A stretch of DNA of 64,000 nucleotides, taken from NCBI GenBank assembly GCA_030844895.1, contig CM061223.1:33885435-33949434 (forward strand), written 5' to 3'. The DNA comes from Ambrosia x helenae (Eukaryota > Streptophyta > Magnoliopsida > Asterales > Asteraceae). The notes under the pieces are model-generated. The model was given only the letters and a program-made list of their open reading frames with translations. It searched no databases and was not told the DNA's origin. Positions 56,583-64,000 of this stretch are shown piece after piece (position 1 is the stretch's first letter; every line of letters starts with the position of its first letter). Position numbers and translations under genes: made by a program.

Positions 56583-56750
56583 CTAAAAGTCTTCGTCTTG
56601 CTCTTCGTCTTCGTCTTCATCGTCGTGATCGTGATCGCCACTATTACCACTTCCGCCTAGATTTCCAAGCCTTTGTTGGACCAATTGATTAGCCATTTGG
56701 AGCAATTGCGCTTGGAATTGAGGAGTCGCTATTATATCATTAATGTGCTC
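56583..56750 (-). pseudogene. Last exon of a plant En/Spm-type transposase-associated protein
   Basis: A 56-codon exon on the minus strand begins after acceptor GTTTTGTAG and reads EHINDIIATPQFQAQLLQM, then ANQLVQQRLGNLGG, an Asp/Glu-rich tail (DHDHDDEDEDEEQDEDF) and TAG. A Gln-rich helix with an acidic tail just inside the end of a CACTA element is typical of the C-terminus of plant transposase-family ORFs. Upstream exons are gone or replaced by COX10 sequence. Function not testable; family assignment moderately sure. Confidence 0.55.
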
Positions 56751-56756
56751 CTACAA

Positions 56757-56966
56757 AACATATTTATACCAAATGGGTCAACTATTAACAAATAACTACA
56801 AATATATACCAAATGTGTCAACTATCCTATTTACTAAACATATTTATACCAAATGGGTCAACTATCCTATTTACTAAACATATTTATACCAAATGGGTCA
56901 ACTATCAACATTTAAACTACAAATATATACCAAATGGGTCAAATATCCTATTTACTAAACATATTA
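56757..56966. repeat. Tandem repeat in the outer CACTA element
   Basis: Repeated ATATTTATACCAAATGGGTC and CTATCCTATTTACTAAACAT blocks, unit about 40-45 bp in five diverged copies. Lies between the transposase-like exon and the COX10 exons. Confidence 0.85.
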
Positions 56967-57035
56967 TATAACTTCCCAACACACTATTTGTTTATTAAAA
57001 ACAACCACCAATTACAGATTTCATAGCAAACTTAC

Positions 57036-57139
57036 AATCATAGGCCAAGTATCCCAATGGAATCAGATATATGCAATTCCTCAAAGCCACCAAGGCTGTT
57101 CTCCTACCAGAAGGATCAGCGAAGGAGAGCATCTTAAAC
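57036..57139 (-). pseudogene. COX10: Captured COX10 exon (downstream of the pair)
   Basis: Minus-strand acceptor AATTTCAG at 57140, donor GTAAGT after 57036. Encodes FKMLSFADPSGRRTALVALR and NCIYLIPLGYLAYD, a conserved segment of protoheme IX farnesyltransferase (heme o synthase, mitochondrial inner membrane, cytochrome c oxidase assembly). It joins the exon at 57660-57785 in frame. Fragment only, without the catalytic N-terminal Asp-rich motifs, so not an enzyme. Confidence 0.82.
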
Positions 57140-57234
57140 CTGAAATTTACATACATTAGAACCGATTGATACACACACATATAGGGAGAGAGGATTGATC
57201 AATACAGAACCAACTTTTAAGAGTTTAAGTTGAT

Positions 57235-57253
57235 AATTGCAGAACCGCTTAAC

Positions 57254-57284
<31 letters not shown>

Positions 57285-57635
57285 ATTACCATATATGCAC
57301 AAGCGTTTATGCAGCTCTTACGGTTCCCTACTTAAAACCGGTCTTGATTTGAATGTATGCATATGCATATGCATAAATATAAATTTAGAAGTTCAAAAAC
57401 AAATTTTGTCGTCAAAAAAACGAGTTAAAAAACACACTAAAAATTAAAAAATAATAATAATATAGTCAAAATAGGCCCTCATCAAGTAATTTGAACACCT
57501 AACTGTTTCATAGATTTCATAAAGGAATCAACGAACTTGATATGATGATATCTCTAACATACTATTTGACTTCTCATTGCATAAAAAATAAGAAAAAAAG
57601 CTAATGATACTGCAGAAAACAACACAACAATTTTA
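57235..57635. other. COX10 intron-derived or filler DNA with CT microsatellite
   Basis: Non-coding between the two COX10 exons. A CT repeat of about 12 units lies at 57258-57284. Presence of intronic-looking DNA between in-frame exons shows capture occurred at the DNA level. Confidence 0.5.
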
Positions 57636-57659
57636 AAAGTGAGTTACTTTGTTACATAC

Positions 57660-57785
57660 CCTCCAGTTACATAATCATCACGGCATAGATATGCGAGGGC
57701 CATAAAATGTGGTAATTGCCAAAAATAAAGCGCAGCAGGAAGGATCCATCCATTGAGTGAGATCTGACCAGAAGCTGCAGCCCAC
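57660..57785 (-). pseudogene. COX10: Captured COX10 exon (upstream of the pair)
   Basis: Exon of 126 bases: acceptor CAACAAAG at 57786, donor GTATGT after 57660. Encodes WAAASGQISLNGWILPAALY, then FWQLPHFMALAYLCRDDY and VTGG. This is the highly conserved WQ(I/L)PHF region of protoheme IX farnesyltransferase (UbiA superfamily). The split glycine codon GG|G continues into the exon at 57139, so the original reading frame is kept across both exons. Confidence 0.88.
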
Positions 57786-58493
57786 CTTTGTTGAGAGAGA
57801 AAATAAGAATACAAATCTTGAAACATAATGAATGGTATAAATACATGAACGTTAAATAATTATAGAGATAAAAAATAAAAATAAGCAAAATAAGCCCTTC
57901 AATAGCTCTCTCTGCTCCTCACGATATATTACAATAATGCTTGCTTGTTCATTCACGGAAACATTGCAACATTTGGCACAGATAGTAGTTAAAAATACAG
58001 AAACTAAAGGGTTCGGCGGTGGTGGTGTGGGGCTCACTAGACAAAAACAGGGTCTTTTAGTCGCGGTATAAAGACTTAAAGTCGCGGATTACAACCGCGT
58101 TTTAAGACGGCGCGTCTTTAGATGAATTGAGTAAAAGTCACGGACAGGGTACCGCGTCTTCAGACTTGCCCATATATAAATATTAAATTACATCACCGCG
58201 ACTTCTGCTGGATTTTCTTTTTAATACAACCGCGACCTTTGCATGATCCTAAAATTTTTAATATAGTTTAAAGACACATGGCTGCTTTATAACAGGTCAT
58301 TCAATCCTCGAATAAGTTAAAATAATCCTATATATAAATATCAATCCTATTTCAGAGATGGGTATACAAATAAGTTAAAATAATCCATGGGTTTATACTT
58401 TAGAGAGGCTTTAACTATGCAACCAAACATAAGGATTAATGAAGGAATCGGTCAAACTTAGGGATGAGGATGGTTGAATACCCAAGAGCACAG

Positions 58494-58559
58494 CTAATGC
58501 CCACCAAACAATTTAACAACTTGTGCAGTCTTATACACATCATCGATCCCGATTGCAAT
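58494..58559 (-). pseudogene. Captured glyoxalase I exon 3 of three pieces, truncated
   Basis: Acceptor TAATTCAG then IAIGIDDVYKTAQVVKLFGG and a stop. In lactoylglutathione lyase the matching segment is the conserved IAIGTDDVYK metal-site-neighbouring strand. The reading phase fits the exon at 58660-58762. Confidence 0.8.
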
Positions 58560-58659
58560 CTGAATTAGAAAATTTGTTAAAAATAAAGTTCTCTAAGACA
58601 CTTGGTTGTTGAAAGAATTGAATAAAAATTGGTTATAACATAAGGGTTTAACAAATCAC

Positions 58660-58762
58660 CTGTCCATAACCATTTCCTTTGTCATATTCAGTAATGCCAT
58701 AGTTGTATGTCAATTCCAAAACTGCATTTTCATCTTCATACCCATAACCCATTATGGTTTTT
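58660..58762 (-). pseudogene. Captured glyoxalase I exon 2 of three pieces
   Basis: Encodes KTIMGYGYEDENAVLELTYN and YGITEYDKGNGYGQ, then donor GTGATT. This is the strongly conserved ELTYNYG-TEYDKG block of plant lactoylglutathione lyase (methylglyoxal detoxification, glutathione-dependent), which includes the metal-ligand Glu in LELTYN. Intron between this and the next exon is kept, so capture was from genomic DNA. Confidence 0.85.
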
Positions 58763-58927
58763 CTGCCACTCACAAAATCATAAAAAAATTTAGCTTGATT
58801 TTTGTAGGTCAGTAATATAATAATAATATACTTTCCCTAATAAGCCATGAAACAAACAAGAAGAGAAAACGCCATCCTATGAAGAAACTAATATGTATAT
58901 GAGAGGAGAGTGCTACTAAAGAATCAC

Positions 58928-58984
58928 CTTGTTCTCAGGTTCATCGCTCTTCCGGAGGAGTTTCATTCCATATGCCTTGACCAG
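58928..58984 (-). pseudogene. Captured glyoxalase I exon 1 of three pieces
   Basis: Encodes LVKAYGMKLLRKSDEPENK, matching the (F)YGMKLLRKRD-PE segment that precedes the MGYG block in plant glyoxalase I, followed by donor GTGATT. Upstream sequence has a stop and is degraded, so the N-terminal half of the gene is absent. Confidence 0.72.
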
Positions 58985-60364
58985 TTAGATATGAGTCTTG
59001 CCTTTTTTACATCACCATTACATGAGTCTTGCCTTTTTAAGAGGCAAGAGATCAAATAAGAAGCAACAATTGCACCAGACATTATATGAGGCAAGCAACG
59101 CTATGTTCATACCCAAGAGTTCAATTCTTAAAAAGTATTTATGGTAAAAGTACTAAGTTTTCATAGGAGTAAAAATTTAAACCAAGTATATAGATTACTA
59201 CGTCTTTGATTCAAGGATATGTATCCGAGTAAATGTGCGTGTAGCTAGGAAGAGAGTTGACAAAAGTACGAAGTTGCAACTTTGTGTTATGTTTTAGATG
59301 ATGCATATTATGTTTGATGCTTTGATACTCTTATCATAAAGTAGATAAATAAACCATTGCAAAATCACATGACAAAATGGTTAAGATCACTTACCAAATA
59401 GAGATAACGAATTACTTTTGTCAGCTCCAATTGACTTATCTTCTAATTTGCTAGTCTCCACCTATCGGCGCACAAAATCAATAAAGTAATTAACTAAACC
59501 AGAAGCTAGCAGCCTCCTATCGAATACTAAGACAATAGTAATATACTTTAATGGATATGCAAATAAAGATATTAGAAGAATCTAGCTAACAATCATTGTC
59601 AAGAATGAAGGATGTTTTTATTATCAAAGTGCATGTTTTAACTACATTAACTTACTCATATGGATCCGGGTCAAAATCGAGTAATGTCTGTATATGTCAC
59701 ATTAGGTTTACCTGCAACACTTTTTGTCCAAAGTGCTCATGTTCGTAAGATATGTTGTTGCGCCCATTGCTGTAACCCTCATAGACGATTATCTTGCCCG
59801 CCTAGAATTGGTTCCGACTTCCAAAAGATCAATCCAACATCAGCATATGGTAGGTATTATTGGTTAAACAGAGCCATGAATGCAGGGGAAAACACATTTA
59901 GAAGGTAATGAAACTGATGGGGTAAAGTTCTGATTCAATATTTTAATCACAATTATTTCAGGAACAACTTACAACCTTTTCATCAAGACAAAAACTACTT
60001 AAAATGATTAAAAAAAAGCGAACGAATAGAAGACCATAAGGAAAAAAGAACTGAAAAATAATGAAGATGAAATACAATCATAAACGACATACACAATCAT
60101 ACCCTGAACCACATATACAATCATAAACGACAATCATACCCTAAACCACATATACAATCAGACCGTGTGTTTGTATACAACCTCATAGAAGATGAAATAA
60201 CTCAAATTAATGGTTCAAAAAGAAATTAATCTTACCCTAAACGTCTGTGGGTAACCGGGAGTGGCTGTGAGGGCGTCGTGAAAGGGCGGGGAGCGGCTGT
60301 GAAAGGGCGGGAGCTGCTGTGAAAAGGCGGCTGTGTTAGTATTTTAAATAAAGAAAAAACATTA
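58985..60364. other. Rest of the inner CACTA element
   Basis: AT-rich apart from the two exon-like segments at 59394-59801. A short tandem GGGCGGGAGCGGCTGTGAAA-type repeat lies at 60255-60345. No transposase motif. Confidence 0.45.
59394..59801 (-). pseudogene. Two exon-like segments of an unrecognised captured gene
   Basis: 59712-59801 is bounded by AATTCTAG acceptor and GTAAAC donor and gives 30 in-frame codons (AGKIIVYEGYSNGRNNISYE, HEHFGQKVLQ). 59394-59464 is bounded by CCGATAG acceptor and GTAAGT donor and gives VETSKLEDKSIGADKSNS. Both are on the same strand as the glyoxalase I pieces. I do not recognise the parent; they might be part of the element's own gene. The plus-strand frame across 59660-59908 is the shadow. 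Confidence 0.35.
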
Positions 60365-60573
60365 ATAACCTACTCAAAAGTCGCGGACCCAAGCTCATAA
60401 GTCGCGGCTGATGCCAAGCACCGCGTCCTTAACTTCGCACCCGCGTCTTTAACCTATAACAATAATAAAATGTGTTATATAAAAATAATAAAACGTCTTT
60501 AAAGTCGCGGTTGGCTCTTGTCCGCGTCTTTTCCTTCGAATGACCGCGTCCTTGGATAACATTTGTAGTAGTG

Positions 60574-60735
60574 GCTGCAGGGGAGGAGCCGAGCGGCGGA
60601 GGTGGGGCTGCAGGGGGAGGAGGCGGGCAGCGGAGGTGGGGCTGCAGGGGAGGAGCCGGGCGGCGGAGGTGGGGCTGCAGGGGGAGGAGGCGGGCGGCGG
60701 AGGTACTGCAGGGGGAGGAGGTGGTGCGGCGACGG
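60574..60735. repeat. GC-rich minisatellite, 33-34-bp unit
   Basis: Four to five copies of GCTGCAGGGGAGGAGCCGAG followed by CGGCGGAGGTGGG. The inner CACTA element inserted at the first GCT of this array; its left neighbour GGTGGTGTGGG (58021-58031) continues it. Overlapping Gly/Arg-rich open frames in all three phases are by-products of the repeat. Confidence 0.88.
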
Positions 60736-60864
60736 GTGGTATGGGGAGGAGGAGAGAGGGAGGGTTGTGAGAGTGAGATGGTTGTGGGCAGATCTAAGGA
60801 GTTTTAGTGAAAAGAAAGAGAGGGAAAGAGAAGAGAAGGCGGGTTAGTGAAATTTTTTGGGAGG

Positions 60865-61028
60865 ACCTTTAGCGGCGACGGTGTCGCCGCTAATAGTAAT
60901 AGGGAGTTTTTATCTTAACCGTTAATCTTATTTTGATCAACGGTTAGATTAAAATAGACTTTTAGCGGCGACGCTTTGGCGGGTCGCCGCTAAAGGTGTC
61001 GCCGCTAAAAGTCAAATTTCTTGTAGTG
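60865..61028. repeat. Right subterminal repeats of the outer CACTA element
   Basis: CCTTTAGCGGCGACGGTGTC, GCCGCTAATAG, TTTTAGCGGCGACGC, GTCGCCGCTAAAGG and GTCGCCGCTAAAAG, ending CAAGAAATTTG inverse and GTAGTG. Confidence 0.88.
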
Positions 61029-61118
61029 CGCCCACCTTGGGCAGGCCTAGGTCCGCCCCTGCTTGATATTAGGTTGGACACCTATACAGTATAAATTCTT
61101 TTAACATTTGTACAAATA

Positions 61119-61441
61119 AACAACAACAACAACAACAACCGTACCCAGGAAATCCCACTAATAGCGACGCTATTCGTAGGGTCTGGGGAGGGTAGGATGT
61201 AGGCAAACCTTACCCCTATCTTTAGAGATAGAGAGGCTGCTTCCAGAAAGACCCCCGGCTCGACAAAAACAAAATGCACACTGTATATTAATGAAAAATT
61301 AGGCAATCACTAAACACTAAAAAAACAAAAAATAAAATAAAATAAAATAGTGGATGTATAACATGATACAACATACAGATATATTTATATATATATATAC
61401 ATGCATAGAGGCCAACCCTAAATCCTAAGTAATCTTAAATC
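61119..61441 (-). other. 3' untranslated tail of the RTE element
   Basis: About 320 bases: a TATATA run, T-rich stretch, then GAGCCGGGGGTCTTTCTGGA, AGCAGCCTCTCTATCTC, a TAGCGTCGCTATTAG hairpin-like string and the TTG repeats. The same tail occurs in degenerate form at 870-1075. Confidence 0.85.
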
Positions 61442-62769
61442 CTAAAAATCTTTAACTTTAATCCTACGTCTCCACGAATTTCTATCTTGGACCATATCCT
61501 CTGAGAGGTGCAATTCTAACAAATCTTGTCTAATCCGATCGACCCAAGTCAATTTGGGTCTGCCTCTACTCCTCCTCCCCTCCACCGTGAGGTGTTCCAC
61601 TCTTCTGACTGGGGCTGTCGTATGTCTCCGCTTCACATGACCAAACCATCTTAATCTTCCCTCCTTTATCTTATCTGCTATGTTAGCCACTTCTAACCTC
61701 TTCCTAAGAACCTCATTTCTAATCCGATCTAACCTAGTGTGACCACACATCCACCTCAACATTCTCATCTCCGCCACTTCCATCTTTCGTAACTGTGTCT
61801 TTTTGATGGCCCAACAGTCTGTCCCATAAATCATAGCAGGTCGGACTGCAACCCTATAAAATTTTCCCTTTAGTTTAGTTGGGAACCTCTTATCGCACAG
61901 AACTCCAGATGCTGCTCTCCACTTACACCATCCAGCCTGAATACGATGTGCGACGTCACTATCAATCTCTCCGTCCCTTTGGACGAACGATCCTAAGTAC
62001 TTAAACTTAGTTACTTGCGGGACCACATGACCCTCAATGGTGATCTGGGTGCGATCTTCGTAGTTTGTCCCGCTGAAATCGCAGTGCATGTACTCCGTCT
62101 TAGAGCGACTAATCCTTAAACCTTTTCCCTCCAAAGCTGTTCGCCATCCTTCAAACCTCATATTCAAACTTTGCTTAGTTTCCGCGATCAATACAATGTC
62201 GTCAGCAAAAAGCATGCACCACGGTAGTGTCTCCTGGATGGACTTTGACACCTCGTCTAGAATAACCGCAAAAAGAAACGGGCTCAACGCGGACCCTTGA
62301 TGGAGCCCTACCTCCACGGGAAAGAAATCAGTATCTCCTACAGGCGCACGAACACTAGTTTCAGTCCTATCATACATATCTCTAGTAATGTTAACATACT
62401 TACTCGGGATCCCTCTAGCCTCCAAACTGTCCCAAATCAGTTTACGAGGTACACTATCATAGGCCTTTTCCAGATCAATGAACACCATATGGAGGTCTCG
62501 TTTCTTCTCCCTATACTTTTCCATCAGGCTCCTTAGTATGTATATCGCTTCTGTAGTTGACCTTCCTGGCATGAAGCCAAATTGATTTACAGTAACCTGG
62601 GTTTCTCTTCTAATCCTATTCTCAATTACTCTCTCCCATAATTTCATAGTATGACTCAGCAGCTTAATACCTCTGTAATTCCCACAACATTGTGCGTCTC
62701 CTTTGTTCTTATATACAGGCACTACAACACTACTCCTCCACTGATCTGGCATTCTTCCAGATTTAAATA
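61442..62769 (-). pseudogene. RTE reverse transcriptase, 5'-truncated but open to the stop
   Basis: Open frame to the stop at 61442. RT blocks: RMPDQWRSSVVVPVYKNKGD, NYRGIKLLSHTMKLWERVI, NQFGFMPGRST, VFIDLEKAYDSVPR (first catalytic Asp), VGLHQGSALSPFLF, LFADDIVLIA (catalytic FADD). It continues through the thumb-like region (LRWFGHVKRR) and RGRPKLTW to the end. The apurinic endonuclease domain that precedes RT in RTE elements is missing because of truncation. Catalytic residues are intact but there is no start or promoter. Confidence 0.9.
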
Positions 62770-62786
62770 TAACATTTGTACAAATA

Positions 62787-63367
62787 TAATCCCTAACTAC
62801 GAGGATGGAACATATCCAAAGGCTCTTAGCCATCAATATCCTTTAAGATTCTACTTTCAAACCCGTTTAGTTCAATATGTAATTACATATCATAGTTTGT
62901 ACTTCAATGGATACCTTTTGTTTCATATATTATTTTAAGGCTTAAAGTGTTGAGTTTCATACTCATTAAGGATGAGAAAACCATGTAAACACTTAAGGAG
63001 AAGTACAAACAAGGAAGGTGAAAAAAGAAAAATATAATGGGGTTCATCTCATGTGTTGATGTAGGGTAATTGTCTTGATGTTGTATATAGTACGGCCAAA
63101 ATGCAATGAATATTGCTGACTATGCATAGGACGTTTTGTCCATCCCACATCATATTTGCATTCTCACCTCCACCTCCCACCCCACCCACCCCACCTCTTG
63201 TATGCTTAAATGTTGAGCCACCCCACTCCACAAGTAAATAGATAGAGATGGTGTTTTTTGTGCTTATATAGTCAAAATTTTCTTATAAACTTTCAAAATA
63301 TATACTCAAATCATTTCAAAGGGTAGGTTGTACTTTTAAACATAGGTATCATTTCTCAGAAAATATA
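62787..63367 (+). promoter_or_regulatory. Upstream region of the HIPP gene, with a G-quadruplex-type tract
   Basis: No coding. At 63176-63192 the plus strand has CCC-A-CCCC-A-CCC-A-CCCC, so the minus strand has four G-runs with one-base loops, a strong G-quadruplex pattern about 175 bases before the ATG. TATA-like TTATAAAC at 63280-63287 would place a start site roughly 60 bases before the ATG. Promoter function is inferred from position only. Confidence 0.45.
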
Positions 63368-63947
63368 ATGGGTGAGGAAGTAAGTATCATTTCCTGATCA
63401 CTATATAAACATATGCATGTATAACCTATTTTATTAAATATATTTATTTTGAAATTTACAGGAGAAAAAAGATGAGAAACCAAAGGAGGAAGAAGAGAAG
63501 AAGAAAACAGAAGATGTTGATGAAGAGGTTGTGTTGAAGGTTGATATGCATTGTGGAGCTTGTGCTAGAAAAGTTGCAAGATCTTTGAGAGGTTTTCAAG
63601 GTCTTTCTTTTCTCACCACTTTTCATCATCTAATCAGTACTAGAAAGCTACCTAGTAGTGCATAAATGATTTACAAAAGTTTATGTAGCATGTTATGATT
63701 AGTTAAAGTAGTTAGTCATAGTTTTGAGTTTCGAATAGGTGTTAAAGAAGTGATGACGGATTGCAAGGCTAGCAAGGTGGTGATAAAAGGAAAGGAATTA
63801 GACCCGACAAAACTAAGCGCAAGGATTCAAAAGAAAACCGGTCGAAAAGTTGAGATCATATCCCCGATCCCCAAACCTCCGGAACCAAAGCCTGAGCCAG
63901 AGAAAAAACAACAGCCCGAACCGCCAAAGGAAGAGAAGAAAGACGAG
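63368..63947 (+). CDS. Heavy-metal-associated isoprenylated plant protein (HIPP), 5' part, three exons
   Basis: Exons 63368-63379 (MGEE), 63462-63600 and 63739-63947; introns have GTAAGT/TTTACAG and GTCTTT/AATAG, and a fourth exon is implied by donor GAG|GTTAAT at 63948. The frame is continuous across both junctions. The protein has a Lys/Glu-rich N-terminus and an HMA (heavy-metal-associated) domain VVLKVDMHCGACARKVARSL with the metal-binding CGAC (MxCxxC class), then GVKEVMTDCKASKVVIKGKE, LDPTKLSARIQKKTGR and KVEIISPIPKP, followed by a Pro/Glu/Lys linker. This is the first half of the two-HMA HIPP7/HIPP9-like type; the second HMA and the C-terminal CaaX farnesylation site should lie beyond the window. 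Such proteins bind metals and attach to membranes or nuclei. The only intact host gene here. Confidence 0.88.
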
Positions 63948-64000
63948 GTTAATAATTCCCTTAGAATTAAGCATTAATATTTGTTATTCTATACACCATC

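Larger units (their letters stand above)
58032..60576 (-). mobile_element. Inner CACTA element (2,539 bp) carrying glyoxalase I exons; TSD GCT
   Basis: Ends CACTAGACAAAAACAGGG (from 58035) and, inverted, CACTACTACAAATGTTATCC (to 60573). Target duplication GCT (58032-58034, 60574-60576). Subterminal repeats are AGTCGCGG / CCGCGTCTT at 58050-58250 and 60365-60555, a different unit from the outer element. Inserted in a GC-rich tandem repeat of the outer CACTA, so it is the younger of the two. No transposase recognised. Confidence 0.9.
56087..61031 (-). mobile_element. Outer CACTA element (4,939 bp) carrying COX10 exons; TSD CGC
   Basis: Ends CACTACAAGGAACTCC (from 56090) and, inverted, CACTACAAGAAATTTG (to 61028). 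The 3-bp target duplication is CGC (56087-56089, 61029-61031). Subterminal repeats TTTAGCGGCGAC / GTCGCCGCTAAA occur at least six times at each side. Inside: a transposase-like last exon, COX10 exons with introns, and a second CACTA element. A CACTA (En/Spm) element that has acquired host DNA. No complete transposase, hence non-autonomous now. Confidence 0.93.
61102..62786 (-). mobile_element. RTE-type LINE, 5'-truncated, 1,651 bp, TSD 17 bp
   Basis: Target duplication TAACATTTGTACAAATA at 61102-61118 and 62770-62786 brackets 61119-62769. On the minus strand it starts inside the RT frame, ends with the conserved GAGCCGGGGG...CCTACCC tail and a (TTG)n run (61119-61139). 5' truncation plus TSD and a simple-repeat tail are typical of target-primed reverse transcription. 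The first 22 codons of the open frame (62836-62770) are therefore flanking DNA. Confidence 0.93.

Noticed and set aside
59660..59908. 82-codon plus-strand Cys-rich frame
   Set aside because: The minus strand has a better exon with splice sites over the same bases; plus frame lacks a known domain.
60540..60847. Three overlapping Gly/Arg-rich plus-strand frames
   Set aside because: GC-rich 33-34-bp minisatellite is open in all phases; no start context or conserved domain.

Overview
This window is plant nuclear DNA, an intergenic block built almost entirely of nested transposable elements. Only one host gene is visible: a heavy-metal-associated isoprenylated plant protein (HIPP) gene that starts at 63368 and runs off the right edge. 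Spliceosomal introns, initiator-Met tRNA primer-binding sites, plant-type Ty3 and Ty1 retroelements, CACTA and hAT elements and Helitron-like ends all fit an angiosperm. The retroelement proteins, and a conserved block in a non-autonomous element that I associate with daisy-family genomes, make Asteraceae the most likely family; this is recognition from memory, not a search. A 100-N assembly gap lies at 4170-4269.

Layout. 1-861: 5' end of a minus-strand LTR element that continues left of the window. 862-4169: degraded repeats. 4270-14358: Ty3 chromovirus (Tekay/Del-like) G1, minus strand, broken pol, its 3' LTR cut by the gap. G1 sits inside a plus-strand non-autonomous LTR element N1 (14359-17909). 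17976-18311: 3' end of an L1 LINE. 18827-20000: duplicated AAA-ATPase gene fragment. 21239-33626: a long-inverted-repeat element split by Ty3 chromovirus G2 (21441-32101). G2 is nearly intact: one 1,528-codon gag-pol frame with an 82-nt intron and only in-frame stops. Its left LTR carries a 258-bp hAT MITE. 33726-37168: Helitron-like end, then Ty1 integrase and RT remnants split by a 2,145-bp solo-LTR-like insertion with a CTCCT duplication. 37169-40867: second non-autonomous LTR element N2 with one 1,028-codon frame carrying six stops. 41084-50912: minus-strand Ty1 element C1 with a hAT MITE in its gag. 50913-53900: further Ty1 remnants and a Helitron-like 3' end. 53994-54384: a MITE. 54398-55252: possible solo LTR. 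56090-61028: outer CACTA element (TSD CGC) with COX10 exons and a transposase-like last exon; a second CACTA element (58035-60573, TSD GCT) holding glyoxalase I exons is inserted in it. 61119-62769: 5'-truncated RTE LINE with a 17-bp TSD. 63368-64000: HIPP gene.

The most unusual signals run across elements. (1) Each LTR has a dense array of a short motif, in both orientations, just upstream of its TATA box. The motif differs between LTRs, and the same motif recurs in Ty3 and Ty1 LTRs that are otherwise unrelated. (2) Both Ty3 elements carry an 82-nt phase-1 intron at the same place in gag. (3) The polypurine tract plus first LTR bases is present twice in both Ty3 elements. (4) Two non-autonomous LTR elements encode a large protein that is neither gag nor pol. 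(5) Two nested CACTA elements have each captured a different host gene with introns. All comparisons were made by eye; identities and ages need alignment.
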